DNA of 64,000 nucleotides from Codonopsis lanceolata (GCA_013146195.2 CM028377.1:24939817-25003816); one strand, 5' to 3'. Shown: positions 1 through 12,084, numbered from the stretch's first letter. Notes: generated by a model from the letters alone, not told the origin. A program made the numbers and translations.

Positions 1-248
1 ATATCACGCCGATTTGTTCGCTTCTAATCTTCGCTTGGAGTCCTCGCCGCCTGTTGTATGGTCGCTAGCCTCGATTTGTCCGCTTGGTTGACCAAGACGA
101 TAAATGACCATACTATTGCCGAGATAGTTGAGTAATTAGTGGAATTTTTCTTGAAATTGATCCGCCGTATGCATTAAATGCACGGTAATCGAGGGTCGTA
201 GTAATCATTTGTCATGTCCTTTCTGAAATGCGGCGGCGTTCGGTGATC
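1..248. other. GC-richer sequence, probable retrotransposon edge
   Basis: This stretch before the first gap is less AT-rich than what follows and has no convincing ORF. Its style, with motifs such as gcggcgg and ttaatgc, recalls the Tat-type gypsy sequence at the other end of the window. I could not align it to a defined part of those elements, so the assignment is a guess. Confidence 0.25.
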
Positions 249-348
249 NNNNNNNNNNNNNNNNNNNNNNNNNNNNNNNNNNNNNNNNNNNNNNNNNNNN
301 NNNNNNNNNNNNNNNNNNNNNNNNNNNNNNNNNNNNNNNNNNNNNNNN
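249..348. other. Assembly gap (100 N)
   Basis: Exactly 100 N in a row, the usual placeholder for a gap of unknown length. Sequence changes from GC-richer (left) to AT-rich (right) across it, so the two sides need not be adjacent in the genome. Confidence 0.98.
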
Positions 349-464
349 ATGCAATGATAAACTCATTTGTATTTGAAGAAATTGAACGTTGAAAGTAATG
401 ATGTTTCCCTTCATGAACCATTTTTTCCCTCTCCACCAATAATTTTTCTATGAATCTTTCATAA

Positions 465-1487
465 TGTAAGGGTAAAATAGGCATGACCTATTTTATTTTG
501 TTTTCACCTTTCTTGGTCAAAGAAGAATTTTAATTTAGTCTGTTTATTTAGGTGTTAGATTTTGTTTAGATTATTTTTGGTAGATTGGTTTTGATTTTTG
601 ATAGGAAAATCTTTCAAATCTTTCAAAAGATTTGATCTTTCAAATCTTTCAAAAGATTTAGGCAACATATTTTTGGTAACTAGATTTATGTAAATAAATT
701 TGTTATTTGATGTATCTTAGTCTTAATAGGAAACATAATCTTTCTTAATATTGTATTAATCTCTTTTCCTAGTAGGAATTGTTTTCCTTGTGCCGTTTCT
801 ACAGTCGAGCTTATATATGACGAGGTGATTTCTGAGGATGGTTGAGATCTGTTGTAAACTACAAGGCCGGAAACAGGAGGCAGATTAAGAAGATATACGC
901 TTTGTCTTGAGAGAGCTTCTGATTGTGTTAAAAAGTGTCGTATTTTCAAAGATTCAATCCGAACTTTTAGCCGAGTTGGTGAGGCAGATCAACGGCCCAT
1001 ACACGAGACCATTACTGAGAGGACTTGAACACACTGCTTCTTTGCTTCTTTGTTCTTTGTTTAAAACTTCGGGAACACGACCTTGTGTTTCTGAAGTTAG
1101 TTGCTTCCTGCTTTGTATGTTGTTTTGGGCTGTATTTGAGTCTTTTTCTTCCACGTTTGTTCTAGTAGTTTATGTGGGTTTTGGGATCTCAGATTCTATA
1201 TCTTGTGAGATTTTGTGTTGCTGTTAAGGTTAACTTGATGTTGATTTTAATATATTTTGTTGCCTTGAGGCTTGATCTACAAGTTTGATACTTGTAGATT
1301 GTTTTTTGTGTGATTTTCTATCTTCCTAAGTGCTTTTGATTTTAAATGCGAAAACAAAACTTCGGCTGCTATTTTACGTTATACACGTTCGGTTCACATT
1401 GTTCTTGCCATTGTTGCAACATTCAACGCAACATTGTGATAACTTTAAATCTCTCATATCGAGAATTCGTGGCATCGCGTTCTTACA
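465..1487 (+). mobile_element. Solo LTR, Copia-type, with 5-bp TSD
   Basis: Starts TGTAAGGGTAAAATAGGCATG and ends ...TTACA. It is flanked by a perfect 5-bp duplication CATAA (460-464 and 1488-1492). The first ~100 bases and the segment around 1180-1310 (a 'tcttgtgag' segment, 'tgaggcttgatctacaag', 'cttgtagattgt') match the LTRs of the complete element at 28918-32966, so it is a diverged relative. No primer binding site, internal region or second LTR follows, which means LTR-LTR recombination has removed the rest. ORFs inside it (for example 907-1227) are not genes. Confidence 0.85.
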
Positions 1488-1492
1488 CATAA

Positions 1493-3404
1493 TGGTAAGG
1501 TTTTTGATCATCTAGATCATATTCCTACAAAATTTACCATTGGAGATGCCTTCAGTAGTAGCGGTAGCAACGAAAAAGGATGGTGATGCTTCTTTAAGAA
1601 ATAGGGTTTGATTGATGTGTCTCGAAGGTACATTTGAAAAATCTAGATATAGTAAATGTTGCACAAATTTTGAATATTTTCTTTCTTCTAGGCAAAAAGT
1701 CTACTATAATATTTTTAGGTATTTCATTTAAAATAAATTTTTAAAAATTATGTCTACTGTTTTTATAACATTTTAACTTTACTTTTTATATTAAATATTA
1801 TCATATTGATTATATTTCAACATTTGTGTAATCATAACCAATTCGAATGTTAGTTATATACATCATTTAATTATTAAACATTTTAAATATAGACTTTTTT
1901 TGGTAGAACGGACAAAATATTAAGATGCAGTCATTCTAAATGAATTCTTAAACGGACTTGTATCCTCCTTTAAACCTTTTATTGAGCTATTTAGTACGAG
2001 TTCCTTTGGAGGGGAATTCATTTATTATGAATCCCTTAGAGTAGGAACAACAAAGGAGCTAAGCATTGGGTTTAGGAGATTCAACGAGATTAAGCAAAAC
2101 AACAAAGGTTTCTTCGGATGCTTAATTAATCATAAAGTGATTTCAGGAGTAAACTAAGCTCTCGTTCTTAAAAAAAAATTCAGGCAAAGCATCCGTAAAA
2201 ACGACATAGTAATTTTACAAATTGAAACAAAACTAAGTCCTTTGGCAACTTTTTGAAGAGAACCGACTGCCAATTTCCTGCTAATTTCCTGCGCACTTCT
2301 CCTTTTCCAAATGTCATCATCATTTACTTTTCCCCCATTTCTTCCTTTTGCCAAATTTTAGCCATAAAATATTTTTTTAAAAAAATATTTTTTTCCTATA
2401 TTAAACATTTTTACCTACAAATAGAGACTTGTTTTGTTTCATTTGGATATGAGAAAAAATTTCTATGAATTTTTCAAAATTTTAACCATTTTTCTATAAA
2501 AATATTAAATTAGTGAATATAAAGATGATGAGGTATGTAAAAGTGTTGGAGTTTATGCATTGTTGGAAGAATATTTTTATTGGGGAGCCTAAGTGGGAAG
2601 CTTAATGACATTTTTGTAATAAAATAAAATAAAATGAAGCTTAAGCTCCCCAAATGGGGAGCTTTGTTGTTCAATGTTCATGCTCTTAGGGGCCCCTAAG
2701 GGGTGGCAGAAAAAAACCCTTAGGGTTGGCAACGGGTTATACCAAATTTAAGAGAGCAATCCCAAAGTGACAAAACGGAATACAAAAATATTACAAATAC
2801 TCACTCGTTCGTTCAATTTATGTAAAAATCCACTATTTCAATTTATGATGTTTAAATAAAAAATCTATTTTAAAAAAATTAAATCATTTATTTTTCAAAA
2901 TAGACTCTTTCGATGCCCAAAACAAAGAGTATAAAACATGATGGCAATAGCTTGTCCTCCAGGCATACCATAAGATCTTTGGAAGGCATGCATGCGGCGT
3001 GGGTTCGATCTGGTGGAAAGCATCACTTTCTTGAGGTTGGATTGTTTTATCGAAATTTGGCAATTTTCACGGTAGTCATTCGCGATTTTCATTCGCCAGG
3101 AACTACTACAGGGATTCAAAGGTTAAAAAAAATGATGGCAATAGCTAGGCGAACCACATTATTTGTAGCACCCCAACTCCGAGCCTACGGGGCACATAAA
3201 TTCCACACGTCAACCGGTGTGGGATGGGGATATCAAGTTATTCAACGTCAATCATAGCTATTAATATTCAGTATTAACTGGAAACACACGCTTAGCTTTT
3301 ATACTGATTATGCTCCATCAGATTACAGATTAAATATGTACCAGTATGTACAGAGAGTCCGGCTACACACAACACAACCAGCACCCAACAGAGTAGAATT
3401 TTAT
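1493..3404. other. Intergenic, AT-rich; no gene recognised
   Basis: No coding region is supported. An imperfect stem pairs ttggggagcctaag near 2580 with cttaagctccccaa near 2640. A perfect 16-bp palindrome lies at 2685-2700. A 114-codon plus-strand ORF at 2913-3257 resembles nothing I know. The last part (about 3250-3404) should hold the 3' UTR and poly(A) site of the BTB gene on the minus strand. Confidence 0.6.
2685..2700. repeat. Perfect 16-bp palindrome
   Basis: CTTAGGGGCCCCTAAG is its own reverse complement. It sits in non-coding sequence next to a longer imperfect stem (2580-2655). Function unknown. Confidence 0.8.
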
Positions 3405-6400
3405 TTAAGCGGGTTTCCAAATTGCAAGCACCTCCAGAAACATCTCTTGTATCAATTCTCTCTCTGCATTCCTGAAAAAGTGATTGATTTCATCTCTAAC
3501 ATCATATATCTTCCCGAAATCAAACAGGTACGTCAGACATCCCTTCTTCAGCTTGTTGAGCTGGTAAAGCCAGGCTTCCTGCAGTCTCTCAAGAACATTT
3601 CCTGAGTTGATGTCTTCCAAGAGGCTTTCCTCACACGAGTCCTTCAAATCTGCAATCGCGTATTTGTTTGCTGCGCTCAGCAGTGCTAGTCGATGCTTCC
3701 AGAAATCTTCTTGCTTTATAGTTCCATACAAATAGCTTAAAAGGGCCGTGCACGATTCCAGTGACATGTCCTCGATGTTGATCGTGGAGGACTCTTTCTC
3801 CTTCAGGTCGTGTGTGAACATGCTGTGAAAAACAGGAGAACTTGCTGAAAGAATGGCCTTGTGAGCTTTCAGCATTCCATCGCTTGTGTTGATGATGACA
3901 TCAGAGAGGATGGACTCCTCAAGCATGCGAGCAACGCATCGCAATGTGCTTTGGCTTGCTAATGGTTGCAACATGCTATCACTTGGCCATATAGAACCAC
4001 CTTCATCACCCTGTAGTTTGAAAAGCCAAAGCACAAATAAGTATATTTAATAATCAAGGAAAACTTCAGTGCCAGGGGGGATCCTAAAAGCTCCGGAAAA
4101 TTTTGAGAAAGAAATTCCTTTTAGGCTATTCTGGACATTGGAGAACTAATATAAAATAACATGCCACACAATAGTCAGTTCACCTATATGCCAGTACAAA
4201 GCACAATCAACATGAATTCTCGCACTGATAAACAATAACATTTCTCACATTTAGTGGGCAGATCTTCAGATCCAGAAACTCAACATCAATGACGAAGCGA
4301 CCATGGAAGGTGGAATCAACAGGCCAGACAAAGTCGTCACTTGTCCGAAGCAACCTCTCGTGAACTGCAGAATAAAGCAGTATTGAGTAAGAGGGAACTA
4401 ACAGTAATAACATTGCGAGTCATGATTTTAGGACCTAGGTACTTGAATACTAGAATCTTCTGCGTATACTTTAGTTAATGGTTCATGAGTTTGCTATTTG
4501 TTATATTTTTCAGGTTTTAGAAGAAGGTTTTAGTAGGTCTGATAAAATCCACTAAGTGAGAATCAAACAAGACTATTTGGTTTCTCAGTCCATAGATTAG
4601 CAAGATACTGGATGATCTTCTCGTTTTGTCCCTTCTGACAATTATCTTCCACTGTCAATAAGCTACGACCAGACCTTGCGAAATTGTTCATGCTTACTTT
4701 AAACATCTCACTCCGGTTGATGCAATCCATAAGAGGATCAAGGAAATGCAAATTCAAGGTTGCGAGAAATATTTATGATTTGCTCAAGGTCATGGGAGAC
4801 TTATTCAAAACCTTGATAAGTCAAGTTATTCAAGTCAGGGAGTCATATGAAAGCATACTTATAGTTAGATTCATAAGCTGCAAGACAGTTTTATACTAAT
4901 TTTCTAGTTTGAGAGTCAAGGGGTAATTTTGTAATATTATTTATGCAGATTGGTTGCAGTAGAATGGCTAGAATCCCATGGACCTTTTTTATTAGTAGAC
5001 AGGTGGATGAGTCTTGTTTTAGAATAATTAGGTTTCTATTGGTATTTTGTACTCCCTCCAACCCTAAAAGATGGTCCATTTTGGGTTTTCACTAAAATTA
5101 AGGAGATTGATTTTGGGTCATTTTAGTAGCACACATACATTAATGTCCTTAATGTCCAAATATAACATTAGAAGTCTACAAAAGGACATGATAAGTGTCA
5201 ACGGTGAAATTAGTAAAGTTAAACAAAAATAGACACTCATTTAGAGAAGAAAATCTTAACAATTGACACTCATTAGGAATCCTAATCCTTTTGAGTTTAG
5301 GATTAGTATTTTTTTTTTTTTTTGATAAGTATGGCCCCTTGATATGGGGATTGGAACCAAAGACACCAAGGTCTTTACCCCGAGTACCCTTGCCATCTCT
5401 CCCACCCCTTGAGGTTAAATTTAGGATAAGTAATAGCCTATAAAAGTATAATACTTTCAATGAAGATGTAGAGAGATTAAATTTTCCAGCGATTATCAGC
5501 TTTGCGTTCTTTAAATTGTACAATGCAATTACTTGGGGGTGATGCTCAAGAATCCTACATGTGATACTGATGCCTAAGGTTGCCTTGGTGTGAAGCCAAT
5601 CCTTTTCCCTTCTTTCTTTTGACATTCTGCAATCTTTACAATTATTAAAATTGTACTATCAAACCCTAATTGCCTCTAAAACCATAACAACCCAAAACAA
5701 GCCACTTTCTGTCCTAATTACTGTTAACGCATACTGTTCATACTGCCCGGAACAAACCCTGCAACTTCTCTTTTACGAGCCTAAACCATCCCTAAACCCT
5801 AACCTTATTCCGTCAAACAATTAAATCCTTAAGCTCCCCAGTCATGTGCTTTGATTCCAGCCTTATAAAAGTCCTTTCTGGTCACGTTCTACATCAATTT
5901 TGGCCCAACCTTTGTAGGCTAAGCATACCCGGTTCCCACGCTTATCCATGTATCAAACAAGCCAAACTACAACTGATGGGTTAAAACCTTCCATTCATCA
6001 AACAAGCCAAACAACAACTGATTGGTTAGAGAAAACAGCCCCCAACTCCCAACTGTCCCATTTATTTCCAGCATACATTTAGTCCCAACAACAGAAGTAC
6101 TTGCCATCTATGTATCCCCTATGTTACCTAACTCTCGACACCCATCAGTTGTAAACTTAAACCAATCTTCAGTTTACAAACTCCACAACCTTTTACCCAC
6201 CAATAAAAAATCACAACAGTTTTATAGCCTTGCCAGTTAAAGTCTAATTGTGGCTGGCATATTTTGAAAATTAACTAGTACTGAAAAGGCATATCTGATA
6301 CCCTCCCTGCCCTGCTAATCGTGGAGGCAGAGAAAGCACACACCTAGAAGGTCATTGAAAGGAAAATAATCTTTGCAACAAAAGCTTAAGATGACAAAGT

Positions 6401-8079
6401 TACGGAAGCTTACAAAGAGAAGTAGAAATATGTCAAGCGATAAGCAAATAACTGGCACAAAACTAGTATAAGGAAGTTAAAATGTAGTATCAATAAATCA
6501 ACCCTTTCTGACTGAAAGCTAAATGAAGGCATACAAAATTAGAGCCAAATTAGCTTCTGAAATTACAATGACACAGTTGAAAAGGGAAGTGTTAATTGTT
6601 TGTTTGTGTTAACAGATCCAACTTGAAGTTTGATTATTTAATATTTACAGGAAGGAATGTTGCCCTAGAGATGAGGGTAATCACTGAGACATAAAATCTA
6701 CAATGGTTTGCTAAGTACGGCCGTAGGGGACTGTACATCTGTAATAAATATGAGCTCATGAGGAGAAACCATGAATACCCAATAATTGATCTTTAGATTA
6801 GTTTCTTCGACAAAAAGAGGAATTTGCTTTAGATGGCATCAAGCTTGCAGAAATAAACATTAAGATTAAGGCTTGAAGAAACGTGCACCACTAATTAAAG
6901 CTTTTCATTTTTAAGGTAATCTGTTTCTGGACTCTCCAGCTCGTAAAACATTTATACTTCTGCAGTTCTGCTCACCTCTCAACATTTGAAAGATGTTGTG
7001 GTTGAACAGTGATAAAAACAGCTTAAGCTTCTCGACAACTATCTGGCTGATGGTCTATGCTACTTCGACTGGGTTGCAGGAATCAGGTATGGTAATGTGT
7101 GCAAGTGTTGGACCATCAAATCTCTGTAGCTGATGATGCAGGGATAGGGGTAAAGTTTCATATACTTCTAAATTTACTATTTGTTAACCTTCACAAACTA
7201 CTGTCCACGAGATCATTGTTCAAAATGTGCACCCACTTCTATTTTTTGGGCTACAAGGCATTGTTGGAAGAGCTTGCTAGCAACACATCAAAGGGAAAGT
7301 GTCTCACCAGAGCTCCAGAACCCAAAAGGGAAATTTTTTATGATTAGAAAGGAAAAGGAAACAAAAAGAAGGTATCTATCAAATCCCATTTTTGTGAGCT
7401 GAAGTTGGCTTCAAATTATGTGAGAATTTCTTAGATTGATGGATTGATTGCTATGTAGTTAATTTTCAAAACCCCACCCACTAAAGAGGACAAAGTTCAT
7501 AACAAAGTGCTTGTTTGGTGGAACGTTTTGACCTGACAAAAAATGTAGCATTTTCTCATTAAAAGTGTTTCAATGCAGTATTTCAAAACGCACCAATTTG
7601 AAGTGCTTTCAAAATATGCTGCATTTACAACTATTTTGTTTATGAAAATAACATTTTGAAATAGTTTCCCTGTCGTGTTTACAAGAAAAAAATTGCTTTC
7701 TGAAAAAGCTGCTTTTTCAAATCGTCTTAGCAAACGAGGCCACAGTTCCATTTATATGAGGAGAAGATAAATAAGCAAAAAAATTTAGAACAAATAAAAA
7801 ATAAAAATTGATAGTACTAGCAATAACTAGTATTACTGAAGTACTAATAAACAAATGAACATACTTGGGGAGATGTAAGGTCGACGATTGGTGCCGGTAG
7901 TGGTGACGCGGAGAACAAATTTAGCAAGAGGGGGCTGTTCCTTTGAAATTCGACATGGCTCCGGAAACAGACGAATGTATAAATACCTATTCTTCTCGAT
8001 CGATAATAGCCTATTAATTAAATTTATATACTCCAGTAAGTATAAATTCAACCCAAACACAAGTAAACAAAGTAAATCA

Positions 8080-8111
<32 letters not shown>

Positions 8112-8251
8112 GAGAGAGAGAGTATAGGAAGGAGATACCAGTTCCAAATGCCGACCTTGAAGGGATCGGAGCGCTTGTAAGTGCAAGGTCCGAAACTCTC
8201 GATTCGCCATTGAGCCAACCTCGATATTGTCTCCACTTTCGAATCCGCCAT
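3405..8251 (-). CDS. BTB/POZ domain protein, At1g21780-type, four exons
   Basis: Minus-strand gene. By eye the exons are 8139-8251 (start ATG at 8251), 7865-8010, 4249-4364 and 3405-4010 (TAA at 3407-3405). All introns are GT-AG and the reading frame stays open, giving 326 aa. From family knowledge this matches the length and residue order of Arabidopsis At1g21780, including the N-terminal ETISRLAQWRIESFGP and FKVGIWNW segments. Residues ~158-225 form the BTB/POZ domain (SDVII at 161-165, AHKAILSASSPVF at 174-186). A BACK-like helical C-terminus follows and ends in WKPA. Such BTB proteins generally act as substrate adaptors for CUL3-RING ubiquitin ligases; the substrate is unknown. Intron 1 carries a GT/GA microsatellite. 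Intron 2 (4365-7864, ~3.5 kb) holds a SINE and MITEs. No internal stops or lost key residues were seen, so the gene looks functional. The start is set by the homologous N-terminus; an in-frame upstream Met lies at 8266. Confidence 0.93.
5052..5270. mobile_element. MITE fragment in BTB intron 2 (Stowaway-like left end)
   Basis: Begins TA-CTCCCTCCAACCC, a Stowaway-type terminus. The body (caCTAAAATTAA..., 'acattaatgt', 'ataacattagaagt') matches a second copy at about 37625-37790 in the LEA intron. No clear right terminus, so the end is approximate. Confidence 0.5.
5296..5432 (-). mobile_element. tRNA-derived SINE with TSD, in BTB intron 2
   Basis: The element is on the minus strand: a T-run at 5309-5323 is its poly(A) tail. 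A box-B-like motif GGTTCCAATCCCC is read on the minus strand near 5348-5360. It is flanked by tttaggattagta (5296-5308) and tttaggataagta (5420-5432), a 12/13 match consistent with a target-site duplication. Body ~110 bp. It is too degenerate to be a tRNA gene. Confidence 0.7.
7507..7742. mobile_element. Short MITE-like element in BTB intron 2
   Basis: The left end gtgcttgtttggtgg and the reverse complement of the right end (ggcctcgtttgctaag) are similar, and the interior is rich in self-complementary aaaagc/gctttt segments. This resembles non-autonomous hAT-type elements. I did not find a clean TSD. Confidence 0.4.
8081..8122. repeat. (TG)n(GA)n microsatellite
   Basis: A run of TG then GA dinucleotides inside intron 1 of the BTB gene, starting ~16 bases inside the intron from the exon 1 donor. 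On the gene strand it gives a CT-rich then CA-rich intron. Confidence 0.95.
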
Positions 8252-8689
8252 CCCCAGCCTGTTCACTAAAATTCAAGATCACCTTCCCCCAGCTCAAACA
8301 CACACACAGGCACTGAAACAGAGAGGAGACTTTTGATGAGTGGTATGAAAATACTGGGCTTAGAGAGTGAAAGCTTATATGACTCATTTTCTTTCATCGA
8401 AAGAATGGACTTTTTAAAGGGATATTCAGACACCCGGTTCATACAAGTTGACCCACCATCTAAAATTCTAAACCCCCACCTCATTTTATTTTAAAATGTT
8501 TAAAAGTATGGTGGTCTCCGGTCTTAGGGATTAGTCGCATTTAGAAATTTGTGGTTTATAATAAATTAATAATACGTTACAAAAATTCATAAAAACTGTT
8601 GTGTTGAGATGGTTCAAAGTGCATGTGATAAGGTACAACAATTAGTGTGTGGTCTAAGGTTTGAAACCTTTTAGGATTGTTATTGAGTT

Positions 8690-9955
8690 TTTTTGTATAT
8701 CAGAAATATGTCATTATGGTATTTTGGCATTATTTACATTTACGATCAATCAAAGTGTTATTTTTAGGCTTGGCGTGTGTCACTTTTGGATAATTGCTGC
8801 CTTAGGTCTGATTAAGTTTTACTTAGTTACTTAAAATCAGAGTGTCACTTTTAAACATAGAATGTGTCGCTGTTAAGTTTTACGCGTGTCACTTTTGGTA
8901 AAAAAAATCACTTTTTATCTTAAAATTTTTATTCATAAGTGTCACGTTTAGTATGTCACTTTTAGGTATTAATTGTGTCATTTTTAGGCATTAGGTGTGT
9001 CACTTTTGGTAAAACAACTCATTTTTATAATCATACAATTTGTATCGATAAGAGTGTCACTTTTAGGCTTTGAGTGTGTTACTTTTAGGACTAAAGCATG
9101 TCACTTTTGGGCTAGTGATTTTAACAGCAATAACCAATTGAATACTACTGAAATATATCTTCTCAATCATAGAAATATATATAATCCCAAGTGTCAATCA
9201 TTAAGAACACAAAACCATAACTTTTTCAAGGTAAAGTATATGTTTATTACTCAAACTTACAAAATTTACTGAAAATATGTCTAAAATAACCGAGCATTAG
9301 GAGTCTTGGAACCAAATTCTTTGACTTGATGGGAATCAGAAAAATCAGTAGTCTTTTTCTTGTCATGTTCAATACTTCTCTTAATTTTTTTTCTCATTCC
9401 CTTCGTAACAGAGCGGGGCAGGATCTAGGCATGTAGTAGATGAACTTGACACACGAGATGATTCATTTTGGTCCGGTAAATTCTTTAAGGAATATTGTCA
9501 CTTTTTAGTATTAAATGTGTCACTTTGTAGTATTAAGAGTATCACTTTTTTAGTTTTTTTTTTCTTTTCTTAAATAGAGGATCAGTAGTGGTTCCCCACT
9601 TACCCCCTTGGTGACTCGAACCCACGACCTATTAGGTATGGGTGAAGCGTCTTACCACTAAGCTGCACTTACTTGTCACTTTTTAGTATTAAGTGTGTCA
9701 TTTTTTAGTATTAAAAGTTACTTTTTAGTATTAAGAGTGTCACTTTTTTGTATTAAGAGTGTCACTTTTTAGTATTAAATGTGTCACTTTTTAGTATTAA
9801 CAGTGTTACTTTGTATTTTAATAAAAATTATAATAAATTTTCATTTATAGTGTGACTTTTAACATTAAAATGTGTCACTTTTGTGTTTTCAATGTGTCAC
9901 GTTTGGTTTTAAATGTGTCATTTAGCATTTCGTCAAAGTCCGTTAGAATCTGTCA
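8690..9955. repeat. Degenerate TGTCACTTTT minisatellite-like array
   Basis: The phrase GTGTCACTTTT(T)AG followed by 'tattaa' or a similar spacer recurs many times, at roughly 18-35 base spacing, through 8690-9060 and 9490-9910. The units are too variable for a recent tandem array, and there is no ORF. A SINE (9552-9672) sits inside it. I do not recognise the family. Confidence 0.65.
9552..9672 (-). mobile_element. tRNA-derived SINE
   Basis: Read on the minus strand it has an A-box-like GCAGCTTAGTGGTAAGACG and a canonical B box GGTTCGAGTCACC, then a poly(A) tail (T-run on the plus strand at 9554-9563). The flanking sequence is the TGTCACTTTT array, so the TSD (tcacttttt on both sides) cannot be told from the array itself. 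Confidence 0.75.
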
Positions 9956-10094
9956 AGTATCCCAAAGCAATTAATGCTAACGGATGGCTAACAGAACTAA
10001 CAAAGGATTAAACTGCAAGGCGTAGGAATTCGGCGGCAAACAATGAAAGTAGAGGGGCACCAGGGCAAATAGAGGAAATGAACATTAAAATTAA

Positions 10095-10178
10095 ATTTTA
10101 AAGCTGGGGGAAGTTCAACCCTTGACCGCCCATACACTAAACCTTAGAGGATAACCATTGACCAACTCACCTAATCAA
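10095..10178 (-). mobile_element. Possible tRNA-derived SINE remnant
   Basis: On the minus strand an A-box-like TTAGGTGAGTTGGTCAATGG (10174-10155) is followed by a B-box-like GTCAAGGGTTGAACTT (10126-10111), in the right order and spacing. There is no clear tail or TSD. Confidence 0.4.
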
Positions 10179-10199
10179 TTTTTGTGATTATTCTTAATA

Positions 10200-11278
10200 G
10201 GTATAATTATTAACAGTGAATTTCAAATTTCTACGGATCTAGGATCCGTAAGGATCCTATACAAGTTTTGCCTAAAAATATTAAGTATACCCCTTTGTTT
10301 TCCTATTTTACTCTTCTAAATTTTAAACACTCAATATTACACTACACACCCTCAAAACTCAAAACCCCACTACCCAAATACATCGATACGCTCCTCCAAT
10401 ACGCAAAGGTAGAAAGCGGGTAGGCGGGTGGCGTTCTTCTTACGCATTCTTCTTACGCATTCCTTAATTTTACGCTCAATCTTACGTTCGCTCCTTACAT
10501 GCAATCCTTACCCCAAAACACAAAGTCATCTTCTTCATAACTCATCTTCATCTCTGTTTCGGTTGAAAAATGAACAAGCGAGGTATATAAGTGGAAGCAG
10601 TGTTCAGCCACCATCAATTGAACATTTACAAACAAATTGACCTCACGAGGGTGGAACAAGTCGAAAATGTTCAATAGGCTCCAACCAAACATTTCAAAAA
10701 TGTTTGGTACTCTAGGTCTGAATCGTACACGACGAGGGCCTCTTTTTTAAGAAAAAAAATATTTTTCAAACAATATTAAGTAAAAAAAAAAACTTTTAAA
10801 TTCTTACCACGATAGTCATATTGACTTATTTTTTTCATCCATACTTGATTTTTTCACACTCAAAAGTTGAAGCCCTAAGATTTTTTGAACAGTTGAAGAA
10901 GGTTTTTGGCTGTGGAATAAGGTTTTCACAACAAAAGAAGAAGAAGATAAGGAGAACAGGATATGTTGGGAAATAAAGAGGTATATTTGTTGGAGGAAGA
11001 AGAAAGGTTTGAAGAACAATTGCTTGAGAAGAATGAGTAAGTGTTGGGGAGTTTAGTTAGAGATAAAAGAGAGGAACATTTTGAAGTTGGGAAGAAGGGG
11101 ATATATTTGTTTTGAGGTAGGGGGTTTATTTAGAGGTTTTTTAGTTTAGAAAAATAGGATGGGGGTCTACTTATCAGCTGCAAAGATATAATTGTCTTTA
11201 GACTTGAGGATATTTTTGTCAGTAAGAAAAAAATGAAAATGATAGGTCTGAATAACGCGGCCCCTATTTTAAAAGGGT
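10200..11278. other. Intergenic, AT-rich; no gene recognised
   Basis: The 70-codon ORF at 10428-10640 starts within a short duplication of 'ttcttacgcattc' and resembles no family I know. A short inverted repeat, acggatc-tag-gatccgt, lies near 10236. Nothing else is supportable. Confidence 0.5.
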
Positions 11279-12084
11279 AAATCTCAGCATTGGTCCCTTG
11301 ATTATAGGTCGGTCACAGTAATAGTCTCTTAACATTTTTTTGTCAAATTTGGGTTCTACGAGTATTAAATTTTTACAGCGGCAGTTCTTTTGATTGATAT
11401 CATTAGCAAAATACCGTTAAGTTACGCATGTGCATTTTCTAAGAACTAAAATGATTTTTTTTCAAACCTAACTTATATCAAAATTTACAATTGAATCTCT
11501 AAAGTTTTAAAAAAGACATTAAGGTCTTCTTCCCTAATTTTTTGGTAAACCCACTAGATTTTTTGAAAACCGACCAGATTTAATATAGTAAATTCATCAA
11601 TTGATTTTCAAATTCACGCCAGATAAGTAGATTTAGGTTACAACAAGTTGAATGTATTTATTTTTCAATCAATAAAAACGAAATATCGTCAAGTTGTCTT
11701 TTACATTCAACTTGATGTAACCTAAATCTACTTATCTGATGTAAATTTGAAAATCAATTGATGAATTTACTACATTAAATCTGGTAGGTTTTTAAAAATC
11801 TGGTGGGTTTATCAAAAAATTGGGAAAGAAGGCCTTAGGATCATTTTTTAAACTCTAGAGATTTAATTGTAAATTTTGATATAAATTATATTTTTAAAAA
11901 ATTCATTTTAATCCTTACAAAATGCACATGGGCACTTTAATGGTATTTCGCTAATGTCATCCATCAAAAAGATTGTTGTTGTAAAAATTTAATATTCGCT
12001 AGGACCCAAATTTGATTAAAAAAAAAATTATTAAGGAACTATTATTATGACCGATCTATAATCGATGGACCAATGCTGAGATTT
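11279..12084. mobile_element. Foldback (long hairpin) MITE
   Basis: The arms 11279-11656 and 11701-12084 are near-complete reverse complements around a ~45-base loop. The left end aaatctcagcattggtcc mirrors the right end ggaccaatgctgagattt. It has no coding potential. I found no convincing TSD next to the ends, so the superfamily is undecided; MULE-derived foldback is one option. Transcription would give an ~380-bp double-stranded hairpin. Confidence 0.8.

Noticed and set aside
205..484. Minus-strand ORFs across the first gap
   Set aside because: They run through 100 N and have no family match; the reading frame is an artefact of the gap.
907..1227. 106-codon plus-strand ORF
   Set aside because: Lies wholly inside the solo LTR; no gag/pol or host motif.
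2913..3257. 114-codon plus-strand ORF
   Set aside because: No recognisable domain, low-complexity neighbourhood, and no upstream or splice context; kept only as unexplained sequence.
5176..5625. 149-codon minus-strand ORF
   Set aside because: Spans a SINE and its poly(A) tail inside BTB intron 2; the lysine run is the tail translated.
7833..8387. 184-codon minus-strand ORF at the BTB 5' end
   Set aside because: Includes true exon 2 but also reads through intron 1 (CT/CA repeats); the spliced model explains it better.
8690..9955. CRISPR-like array
   Set aside because: Repeat units are degenerate, spacing varies, and the context is eukaryotic.
10428..10640. 70-codon ORF with an apparent hydrophobic start
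   Set aside because: It begins in a short duplication and resembles no known signal peptide or family; no supporting splice context.
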